A stretch of 37,893 nucleotides of DNA, from assembly GCA_902766955.1 (NCBI GenBank), contig CACXFM010000072.1, positions 1 to 37,893 on the forward strand, given 5' to 3'. Made by a program: the position numbers and the translations under genes. A model generated the notes under the pieces. That model was not told the origin of the DNA. It searched no databases and was given only the letters and a program-made list of their open reading frames with translations. Position 1 is the stretch's first letter. Every line of letters begins with the position of its first letter. This document shows positions 8,191-15,196 of this stretch, in pieces. The stretch is from an uncultured Lachnospiraceae bacterium. Its GTDB lineage: Bacteria > Bacillota > Clostridia > Lachnospirales > Lachnospiraceae.

Positions 8191-8220
8191 TTTACAAGGC
8201 TTGTGCGGGTGTGCTATGAT
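8191..8220 (+). promoter_or_regulatory. Promoter of the first aspartate kinase gene
   Basis: The -35 is TTTACA at 8191-8196 and the -10 is TATGAT at 8215-8220, with an 18-base spacer. It separates the kinase gene from the galactosidase operon, although read-through from lacZ remains possible. Confidence 0.6.
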
Positions 8221-8263
8221 CTTCGATTGAAGTTTCCGATCAAGCAGGATGAGGATTTTTGAA

Positions 8264-9583
8264 ATGCGAAAGGTAGTAAAATTCGGAGGGAGTTCACTCG
8301 CGGATGCGGGACAGTTCAAGAAGGTCGCGGATATTATCCGCAGTGACCCGTCGCGCATGTATGTGGTGCCGAGTGCGCCCGGAAAGCGGTTCCCCGCAGA
8401 TACGAAAGTGACGGATATGCTGATCCGCGCCTATGATCTGGCGGTCGCCGGCGGCGACGTGGGCAAGCAGCTGGATCTCATCAGGGCGCGCTATGATGCG
8501 ATCGTTGAAGGCCTGGGGATGAATTATGATCTGGACGGGGAGTTTGAGGAGATCGCGCGGGTGCTCCGCGAAGATCCGGCCCTGGATTATACGGCGTCAC
8601 GCGGGGAATATCTGAACGGGAAGATTATGTCCTCTTATCTCGGACTGCCTTTTATCGACGCCTATGACGTGATCTTCTTTAATGAAGAAGGCAATCTGAA
8701 CTCCTATAAGACGGAGAAGGTCATGGCGCAGCGCCTCGCGCAGACGGAGCGGGCCGTGATTCCGGGCTTTTACGGCCAGGGGAAGGACGGCAAAGTGAAG
8801 ACCTTCTCGCGCGGCGGATCGGACATTACGGGATCGATTGTCGCGGGAGCGGCGAAAGCCGATGCCTATGAAAACTGGACGGATGTGTCCGGTTTCCTTG
8901 TGGCGGATCCGAGAATTATCCGGAATCCGGTGGCCATCCACACCATCACTTACCGGGAACTGAGAGAGCTGAGCTATATGGGCGCGTCCGTGCTTCACGA
9001 GGACGCGATTTTCCCCGTGCGCTCCAAAGGCATTCCCATTAATATCCGGAATACGAACAGGCCGGACGACGAGGGAACCTGGATCGTGGAGAGCACGGCC
9101 CGCAAGGCGAAATATACGATTACCGGCATCGCCGGCAAGAAGGGTTTCTGCGCGGTGCTGATTTCAAAGAGCATGATGAACTCGGAAATCGGGTTCGGGC
9201 GCAAGGTGCTGCAGGCATTCGAAGAAAATCATATCTCTTTCGAGCACATGCCGTCGGGCATCGACACGATGACGATCGTGGTGCATGAGAGCGAGTTTAT
9301 TGATAAGGAACAGAGAGTTGTCTCCACGATTCACCGGCTGTCCCAGCCGGACTCCATCGAGATCGAATCCGGACTGGCTCTGATCGCGGTTGTGGGCAGA
9401 GGCATGCGGGCCACGAGAGGTACCGCGGCGAGGATCTTCTCCGCGCTGGCCCATGCCCGGGTCAACATCCGGATGATCGACCAGGGGTCTTCCGAGCTGA
9501 ATATCATTATCGGCGTGGCGAATGAGGACTTTGAAACCGCGATCCGGGCGATTTATGCGATTTTCGTAGATACACAACTGTAA
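8264..9583 (+). CDS. Aspartate kinase (paralogue 1, long monofunctional class)
   Basis: A 439-residue amino-acid kinase starting KVVKFGGSSLADAGQF, with the ATP-site sequence TFSRGGSDITGSIVAGAAKADAYENWTDVSGFLVADPRI and two C-terminal ACT regulatory modules (from about residue 285). It catalyses phosphorylation of aspartate, the first step to lysine, threonine and methionine. It differs clearly from the second kinase at 29059, which is of the LysC type with a TLGRGGSDTTAVALAAAL motif, so the two probably respond to different end products. ATG 8264 is chosen because AGGATGAGG (8246-8254) lies 9 bases upstream; ATG 8249 is in frame but overlaps that site. The RpiR-type gene follows after 19 bases and may share its transcript. 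Confidence 0.92.
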   Translation: MRKVVKFGGSSLADAGQFKKVADIIRSDPSRMYVVPSAPGKRFPADTKVTDMLIRAYDLAVAGGDVGKQLDLIRARYDAIVEGLGMNYDLDGEFEEIARVLREDPALDYTASRGEYLNGKIMSSYLGLPFIDAYDVIFFNEEGNLNSYKTEKVMAQRLAQTERAVIPGFYGQGKDGKVKTFSRGGSDITGSIVAGAAKADAYENWTDVSGFLVADPRIIRNPVAIHTITYRELRELSYMGASVLHEDAIFPVRSKGIPINIRNTNRPDDEGTWIVESTARKAKYTITGIAGKKGFCAVLISKSMMNSEIGFGRKVLQAFEENHISFEHMPSGIDTMTIVVHESEFIDKEQRVVSTIHRLSQPDSIEIESGLALIAVVGRGMRATRGTAARIFSALAHARVNIRMIDQGSSELNIIIGVANEDFETAIRAIYAIFVDTQL

Positions 9584-9602
9584 GGCGGGATGTGAGAATA
9601 CA

Positions 9603-10481
9603 GTGTACAATGTGTTTGACAAGATGACGGCGCATTATAATGCGATGTCAAAGGCGAACAGGAAAATAGCGAATTATATCTTCCGCAATAAGGACAGCAT
9701 CCATTATATGTCCATTACCAAGCTGGCGGAGGGCAGCGGGGTGGCGGTCGCGACCGTCACGAGATTCTGCAGGGATCTCGGCTTCTCCAGTTTTAATGCC
9801 TTCCGTCTCGAGATGGCAAAAGCGCAGAACGCCAGGACCATTGCCATCGAAGCGGCTGAGAAAGCGGCGGGCGGAGAAGGTGCGGAAAACGGGGACGGGG
9901 AAGAGAGTGCGTTTGACGGCTTTCTGACCCGTCTTTACAAACAATACGCAGATGCTCTGTGGAAGACGAAGGAGATGCTGCGGGAAGAGGAAGTGGAGAA
10001 AGCGGCTGCCATTCTGATGGGCGCAAAGAGGGTTTTTCTGGTCGGCAGAGGCGGCGGATATGTCGCGGCCAAGGCGGCCTCTTTCCGGTTCCTGGGCATT
10101 TCGACAAAGTTTATCTGCGTAGAAGACCAGTATGCCGAGGCGATCTATGCATCGCAGGGCGGAGAGGGCGATGTGATTCTCTGCCTGTCCTATACCGGGG
10201 CGCACAGAAGCGGCACCGGTGTTCTGAGGATGGCGAAGGAGCGCGGGATCAGGATTGTGCTGGTGACGCATTTTGCCAATTCGCCGGAGGCGGTCCTGGC
10301 GGACGCAGTGCTTTTGTGCGGCGGGATCGAGGATCCGGAGCAGTCGCTGGAACTGAACGTGAAATCCTCCCAGATGTTTGTGATTGACGTCCTGTTCCGC
10401 AAATACTGCGAAGCGGACGGCGCGAGAGCGGCGGAATATCAGATACAGGTAGCTGAGACATTAAAGGAAAAGGTCCTGTAA
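9603..10481 (+). CDS. RpiR/MurR-family regulator with SIS domain
   Basis: A 292-residue regulator. The N-terminal RpiR helix-turn-helix (about 1-80: ANRKIANYIFRNKDSIHYMSITKLAEGSGVAVATVTRFCRDLGF) is followed by a charged linker and a SIS phosphosugar-binding domain (about 125-265: KRVFLVGRGGGYVAAKAASFRFLG and LSYTGAHRSGTGVLRMAKERG). Such proteins sense sugar phosphates and control sugar or amino-sugar genes. The start is GTG 9603. The nearest upstream purine-rich sequence is GGGATGTGAG. The target is not evident. The galactosidase operon upstream is a candidate, but an aspartokinase gene lies between, so the link is speculative. Confidence 0.88.
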   Translation: MYNVFDKMTAHYNAMSKANRKIANYIFRNKDSIHYMSITKLAEGSGVAVATVTRFCRDLGFSSFNAFRLEMAKAQNARTIAIEAAEKAAGGEGAENGDGEESAFDGFLTRLYKQYADALWKTKEMLREEEVEKAAAILMGAKRVFLVGRGGGYVAAKAASFRFLGISTKFICVEDQYAEAIYASQGGEGDVILCLSYTGAHRSGTGVLRMAKERGIRIVLVTHFANSPEAVLADAVLLCGGIEDPEQSLELNVKSSQMFVIDVLFRKYCEADGARAAEYQIQVAETLKEKVL

Positions 10482-10529
10482 AAGGCGCTAATTTGTGCCG
10501 GAAACCGCAGAAAGTACCAGACCTTGTAG

Positions 10530-10559
10530 TTGCAGAAGGCGATGCCGTAAGCGTATAAT
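10530..10559 (+). promoter_or_regulatory. Promoter of the exonuclease gene, predicting a leaderless mRNA
   Basis: The -35 is TTGCAG (10530-10535) and the -10 is a perfect TATAAT (10554-10559), with an 18-base spacer. The usual start point 6-7 bases after the -10 falls on the ATG at 10566. No ribosome binding site lies between the -10 and the ATG. Confidence 0.6.
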
Positions 10560-10565
10560 ATTAAA

Positions 10566-11513
10566 ATGAATTATATTGTGTTTGATCTTGAATGGAACCA
10601 GTGCCCGGACGGGAAAAAAGCTGAGAACGCGCTGCTTCCGTTTGAGATTATAGAGATCGGCGCCGTAAAACTGAACGAGAGCCGTGATTTTGTTGATTCA
10701 TTTCACGTGCTGATCAGGCCGGCGGTATATAAGCATCTTCATTATCAGACGATGAAGGTGATCGGACTGAAAGAGAAGGACCTGAAGAAGGGCCGGGATT
10801 TTCCGTCGGCGGCAGATGAATTTTTAAAATGGTGCGGGCCGGATCCGGTGTTCTGTACATGGGGAACCCTGGACCTGACCGAGCTGCAGAGAAATCTGAG
10901 CTTTTATCATATGCTGGACCGTCTGCCGGGACCTCTTATGTATGAGGACGTGCAGAAGCTGTTCGCGATCTGCTTTGAGACGCGTTCGGTGCGCAGGTCT
11001 CTCTCCTATGCGGCGGAGTTTCTGAAGCTGCCGGATGCCGGCAGATTTCATATGGCCAGTGCCGATGCGGATTATACGGCAGGAGTGTTCCGGGAGATCC
11101 CCGATGAGATCGCAAAGAAGAACTATTCCGTGGACTGTTTTCAGAATCCGAAGAGCCGCAGCGAAGAGATCCGGATCCGGTTTGATACATATGAGAAGTT
11201 TATATCCTGTGAGTTTGAGACCAGGGAGGATGTCATGAGCGACGCACATGTGACGGCTGTGCGCTGCTTTGTATGTCATAAAAATGTGAAGAGGGTTGTG
11301 AAATATTTTGCTGACGGGAGCGGCAGGAATCATCTGGCCGCCGGTCTGTGTCCGGAACACGGATATGTAAAAAGCAAGGTCCGTGTCCGCGAGGCTGCGG
11401 ACGGCAGATTTTACGCCATCCGGACAACCAAAATGATCAGTGAAGAGGAACTTCAGAAACTGCGTGCCAGACAGCTGATGCTGAGAGTGAAAAAGCAGAG
11501 CCGCAGGAAATAG
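10566..11513 (+). CDS. DEDDh-family 3'-5' exonuclease with C-terminal Cys/His cluster
   Basis: A 315-residue protein. The N-terminal domain (about 1-180) is a DnaQ/ERI1/KapD-like exonuclease: ExoI motif VFDLEWN with Asp7 and Glu9, ExoII around TWGTLDLTEL, and ExoIII HMASADADYTAG with the His and last Asp of HxAxxD. These acidic residues bind two metal ions and remove nucleotides from 3' ends of RNA or DNA. The C-terminal third contains CFVCHKNVK and, about 25 residues on, LCPEHG, a CxxC plus CxxH pattern that looks like a zinc-binding knuckle. The substrate is unknown. The ATG at 10566 immediately follows the promoter, with no ribosome binding site. The gene stands alone. Confidence 0.85.
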   Translation: MNYIVFDLEWNQCPDGKKAENALLPFEIIEIGAVKLNESRDFVDSFHVLIRPAVYKHLHYQTMKVIGLKEKDLKKGRDFPSAADEFLKWCGPDPVFCTWGTLDLTELQRNLSFYHMLDRLPGPLMYEDVQKLFAICFETRSVRRSLSYAAEFLKLPDAGRFHMASADADYTAGVFREIPDEIAKKNYSVDCFQNPKSRSEEIRIRFDTYEKFISCEFETREDVMSDAHVTAVRCFVCHKNVKRVVKYFADGSGRNHLAAGLCPEHGYVKSKVRVREAADGRFYAIRTTKMISEEELQKLRARQLMLRVKKQSRRK

Positions 11514-11548
11514 GGTTTCCGATTTCACAATTTGAACATGACTGACGT

Positions 11549-11556
11549 GCTATAAT
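11549..11556 (+). promoter_or_regulatory. Extended -10 promoter of the cell-wall hydrolase gene
   Basis: TGCTATAAT (TG at 11548-11549, TATAAT at 11551-11556) is an extended -10 element. The closest -35-like sequence, TTGAAC at 11532-11537, is only 13 bases away, so the extended -10 probably carries most of the recognition. A 70-base leader follows, with a ribosome binding site at 11611-11619. Confidence 0.5.
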
Positions 11557-11627
11557 CACAGATACACTTACGAGAGTGAAGTCAGGCATGTCCGGGGGAG
11601 ACGGTATCAGGAAAGGAAGTAGCTATC

Positions 11628-14600
11628 GTGAAGAAAAGAAACCAGCTTGTCAGCACGCTTCTAACAGGAATCCTGATCAGCGGTCTGGGAACGGCCACGA
11701 TCGGGACTGTTCCTGTTGTTGTAACGGCTGAGGGGTCCGATGTACAGACGGCAGGTGACAGCGGGGATTCTGGAACAGACGGGACGGAGGCGGAGACCGA
11801 AGAGCCGGAACCGGCTGCGGAGGAGCCTGCCGCCGCTGAGGAGACCCAGGAATCGGTGCCTGATCAGGGCGGAGAATCCGACTCCACACCGGATGATTCA
11901 GATACAACGGATTCGGATACAACAGACTCGGACGCAACAGAATCCGGCACAGAATCGGGAACAGAATCGGGCACGGAATCCGGCACGGAATCGGGAACGG
12001 AATCAGGTACGGAGTCCGGCACGGAATCAGGCGCGGAATCAGGTACGGAGTCCGGCACGGAATCGGGAACGGAGTCCGGCACGACGCAATCGGAGCAGGA
12101 GATAACAGACTCGGAAGCGGAACCGGTCGAATCAGATCCGTCTTCCGTGGATCCGGGTACAGGTACGGAATCGGGAACGGAGTCCGGTACGGAATCAGGT
12201 ACGGAGTCAGGCACGGAATCGGGCGCGGAATCAGGTACGGAGTCAGGCACGGAATCAGGTACGGAGTCAGGCACGGAATCAGGTGCGGAGTCCGGTACGG
12301 AGTCAACACCGGCCGATCCGGATGACGATACAAAGAAGAAGGAAGAAGAAGAGGCCCGGAGAAGGGCTGAGGAAGAAGCAAAGAAGAAGGCCGAAGAAGA
12401 GAGAAAGAAAAAGGAAGAAGAAGCGAGGCGCCTGAAGGAAGAGGAAGAAATCCGCAAGAAGGCGGAAGAGGCGCGCCGCAAGGAAGAAGAAGAGAAGAAG
12501 AAGGCCGAGGAAGAGAAGAAGAAAAAGGCCGAAGAAGAAGAGAAAAAGAAGAAAGAAGCGGAGGAGCAGGCCAGACAGGCGGCCTCCTACAGACAGTATT
12601 ATACCGGCACCTATGTCGTGTCGGATGTCCAGAGAAGGCTGGCGCTGAATGTCGGCTTCCGCAAAATTCCCAAGAAATTTGCCATCGTGCCCGGTAATGA
12701 ACTGGTCAATATATATGAAGGCAAAGGAAGCGATGCGCGCGTAGTCGGCACGCTTGACCCGGGAGCACTCTGCTATATCATCGATGATGAGAAGGAAGAC
12801 TGGATCTTCATCGAGTCCGGTGATGTGCGCGGCTTTGTCAGCAAGGATGACATCCGCTTCGGCAAGGCTGTCAATAAGCTGGTCAGAAAGACCGGCGAGG
12901 ACAAGATGAAGCTGGCCGTGATTACGGTCGACGCGCTGGAGAACGCGGCATACAGATACTCGCTGTACACCGTGAAAAACGTGACGAATCTTCTGTCCGG
13001 TCTCGAGGGCGCCTCGGTCGACAGGCAGGCCATGATTCAGTTCTCCATGCAGTTTTTGGGCAATCCCTACGTCTGGGGCGGCGAGTCCCTGACCCAGGGG
13101 TGCGACTGCTCCGGTTTCACGATGCTGGTCTACAGACAGTTCGGCATCGAGCTTCCGAGATGCTCCTATGAGCAGGCGGAAGTGGGAATTAAGATTCCGG
13201 TTGAGGAAGCCCTTCCGGGCGACCTCGTGTTCTACGCGAGAGACGGCGCCATCTATCACGTGCTGATGGCAATCGGCGACGGGAAGGCGATCAACGCGAG
13301 TTCTTCCACGACCGGCATCATTATATCTGATATCAATATGGATAAAGCCTGCTGGGCCGTCAGGATTCTCGATGACGGCACGGTGGTGACAGCCGACTCC
13401 TCCACACAGGCTGCCCAGCTGGTGACGGCGGGCAGACAGGCGTATCAGGGAGATCTGGCTTCCAAGCAGACCATTATCGATGCGCTGGCCAAGGCGTCGG
13501 AGCGGGAGTGGCAGCAGTACGGCTTCTGCCGTTCGGTCATTATCGCCCAGGCGATCCAGGAGAGCGGATGGGGCGCTTTCAGCAGCTCCAGTTCGGGCAT
13601 CCAGGCCGCGGATAATAATATCCTTGGCATGAACGAGGAACTCCGGAACGGAGAGTGGGTCAGCCCGTGGACAGGCGGTTCCGCGAGCCGTCTGGTGCCG
13701 CAGTATTCCGGCGGCGGTTTCGTGTATAATTACGAGACCATGCGCACCTATGAAGACATAGAGTCCTGCATGGACGACTATGCCGCTTTTAAGATCGGCC
13801 TTCATCCCGAGCTCCGCGGAGTCACGGATGTCGACACGGTTATTTCGATCGGCCTCAAGGGCTATGCGACGGATCCGACCTATCAGGACAAGATCCGCGA
13901 ACTGATCGATGAGTATAATCTGACGGAGTATGACGTTGTCACGGGCCTGTCCGAAGGAGAGACCACGGTTCCGGACAGCGGAGCGGAGCTGCCGGCTGAT
14001 GTCGTCAGTGCGGAGAGCGAAGCTGAAGCTCCGGCGGACGCAGTGCAGGATACCGGTACGGAACTGCCGGCCGATGAGCAGACGGCGGACGCTGAAGCCC
14101 CGGATGAGGCGGAGGATGACAGAACCGCGGCTGCAGACGTCAGACCGTCCGAGGATGTGTTCTACATTGAACCGGACGACGGCGCACCTGCCGGAGAGGA
14201 AGCAGATCCCGCGGACGCGGAAGAGGCGGACGAACTGTATCCGGATGAGGACAGCACAGGTGCGGCTGATTCCGGCGCGGCAGAGACTTATCCGGAAACC
14301 GGCGAAGAGACCCCGGATACAGCGCAGGCTGGAGAAGCACCGGAAGTACCGCAGGATGAAGAAACACCGGATCTGCCGCAGGAGGACGGAGCAGACGCGG
14401 AACAGGAAGCTGCCGCTTATGTAACGGATGACGAAGGCGGATATGATGATGCGGAGTATGCATCAGATGATCAGGCTGAGTATCCGGGCGACGATGACGA
14501 TGAAGGCGTCGAGGAAACCGTTAACGTCCTGACCTGGTCGGATGAGCCGGAAGACTTTGCGGACGGCGAGATCCAGGAAGAGACAGATGAGGCGATCCCG

Positions 14601-15014
14601 GCTGAAGCGGATCCGGATACGGTGGATGTGTACGAGCCGGAAGCGGTGACGAGAAACGGACGCGCGGATTACACGGAATATACGGAAGAAGAGCTCGAGA
14701 CAATCTGGGCGCGCGTGGCGCAGGAAGACGATACGTCTTATGACGGCGCCCTGGCGGTGATTACGACGGTGATGAACCGCGCCGACCTGAATTACGGCGG
14801 CTACGGCGTAAACGCCTATGACCAGCTCGCGGCTCCCGGACAGTTTGCCGGCGGATATGAGGACAGACTGGGCGGTAATGTTCCGGATTTCGTGAAGCAG
14901 GCTGTTGCGGACTGCCTCGAGAGCGGCCTCCGGAACCACACCTGCACGGAGTTCCGCTATGAGAACATCACCGGAAATGCTCTGAATATCGGCGCAAACT
15001 GGTATTTCAATTAA
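11628..15014 (+). CDS. Large secreted peptidoglycan hydrolase: SH3b, NlpC/P60, glucosaminidase and SleB-like domains
   Basis: An 1128-residue exported protein with a GTG start 8 bases after GAAAGGAAG. Domain order: signal peptide (about 1-35, LLTGILISGLGTATIG...VVVTA); acidic Ser/Thr/Glu region with two TESG repeat blocks (104-152, 180-226); a Lys/Glu-rich charged helix or coiled coil (235-317); SH3b wall-binding domain (about 325-425); NlpC/P60 endopeptidase (about 465-585) with Cys494 in GCDCSGF and His544 in IYHVLM; GH73-type glucosaminidase (about 610-780) with Glu645 in AIQESGWG; a long Asp/Glu/Ala/Pro-rich linker (about 785-1010); and a C-terminal SleB/Hydrolase_2-like domain (about 1014-1128, ALAVITTVMNRADLNYGGYG). 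It would cut both peptide and glycan bonds of the wall, probably during growth or daughter separation. The gene is single, with its own promoter and terminator. Confidence 0.92.
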   Translation: MKKRNQLVSTLLTGILISGLGTATIGTVPVVVTAEGSDVQTAGDSGDSGTDGTEAETEEPEPAAEEPAAAEETQESVPDQGGESDSTPDDSDTTDSDTTDSDATESGTESGTESGTESGTESGTESGTESGTESGAESGTESGTESGTESGTTQSEQEITDSEAEPVESDPSSVDPGTGTESGTESGTESGTESGTESGAESGTESGTESGTESGTESGAESGTESTPADPDDDTKKKEEEEARRRAEEEAKKKAEEERKKKEEEARRLKEEEEIRKKAEEARRKEEEEKKKAEEEKKKKAEEEEKKKKEAEEQARQAASYRQYYTGTYVVSDVQRRLALNVGFRKIPKKFAIVPGNELVNIYEGKGSDARVVGTLDPGALCYIIDDEKEDWIFIESGDVRGFVSKDDIRFGKAVNKLVRKTGEDKMKLAVITVDALENAAYRYSLYTVKNVTNLLSGLEGASVDRQAMIQFSMQFLGNPYVWGGESLTQGCDCSGFTMLVYRQFGIELPRCSYEQAEVGIKIPVEEALPGDLVFYARDGAIYHVLMAIGDGKAINASSSTTGIIISDINMDKACWAVRILDDGTVVTADSSTQAAQLVTAGRQAYQGDLASKQTIIDALAKASEREWQQYGFCRSVIIAQAIQESGWGAFSSSSSGIQAADNNILGMNEELRNGEWVSPWTGGSASRLVPQYSGGGFVYNYETMRTYEDIESCMDDYAAFKIGLHPELRGVTDVDTVISIGLKGYATDPTYQDKIRELIDEYNLTEYDVVTGLSEGETTVPDSGAELPADVVSAESEAEAPADAVQDTGTELPADEQTADAEAPDEAEDDRTAAADVRPSEDVFYIEPDDGAPAGEEADPADAEEADELYPDEDSTGAADSGAAETYPETGEETPDTAQAGEAPEVPQDEETPDLPQEDGADAEQEAAAYVTDDEGGYDDAEYASDDQAEYPGDDDDEGVEETVNVLTWSDEPEDFADGEIQEETDEAIPAEADPDTVDVYEPEAVTRNGRADYTEYTEEELETIWARVAQEDDTSYDGALAVITTVMNRADLNYGGYGVNAYDQLAAPGQFAGGYEDRLGGNVPDFVKQAVADCLESGLRNHTCTEFRYENITGNALNIGANWYFN
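11937..12083 (+). repeat. 12-bp tandem repeat block 1 encoding TESG units
   Basis: About twelve head-to-tail copies of a GAATCGGGCACG-like 12-bp unit encode TESG, with one AESG variant. Copies differ mostly at silent positions. The unit length keeps frame, so copy number could change without breaking the protein. Confidence 0.9.
12165..12305 (+). repeat. 12-bp tandem repeat block 2 encoding TESG units
   Basis: A second run of about eleven or twelve TESG/AESG units, separated from the first by a 27-residue non-repetitive acidic segment. Together the blocks form an extended, hydrophilic spacer between the signal peptide and the charged helix. Confidence 0.9.
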
Positions 15015-15045
15015 CGAACCGATAAATTGATAAACTATGCGGATC

Positions 15046-15080
15046 ACCGCGTGCCGTCGCTGACGGCACGCGGTTTTTCT
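15046..15080 (+). terminator. Rho-independent terminator of the wall hydrolase gene
   Basis: A perfect 13-bp stem (15046-15058 with 15062-15074) with a 3-base loop is followed by TTTTCTCTT. It lies 31 bases after the stop codon and just before the ileS promoter. Confidence 0.9.
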
Positions 15081-15081
15081 C

Positions 15082-15111
15082 TTGACATACCCTGTACTTT
15101 GTCTGTACAAT
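15082..15111 (+). promoter_or_regulatory. Promoter of ileS-glgP
   Basis: The -35 is a perfect TTGACA (15082-15087) and the -10 is TACAAT (15106-15111), with an 18-base spacer. The leader of about 80 bases contains a small hairpin (CAGGACT with AGTCCCTG, about 15121-15142). It has neither the length nor the conserved bases of a T-box, so ileS here seems not to be T-box controlled. Confidence 0.8.
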
Positions 15112-15196
15112 AGCACTTTGCAGGACTCATGCAGTCCCTGCAGGGCAATTACAACACATCAATACGTTAAAACGTGAAAGTAAAAGAGGCTGAGCC

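Noticed and set aside
4948..8358. A 1136-codon open frame on the minus strand over lacZ, and similar long minus frames over ileS and glgP
   Set aside because: They mirror the codon bias of real GC-rich genes, show no domains, and the plus-strand proteins are unmistakable.
11864..12481. Minus-strand frame with VPDS repeats, or the repeats as a CRISPR array
   Set aside because: It is the complement of the TESG repeats. The units are contiguous 12-mers without unique spacers, and the sense frame is a domain-rich exported protein.
15112..15196. T-box riboswitch before ileS
   Set aside because: The leader is under 90 bases and lacks the specifier stem and antiterminator structure.
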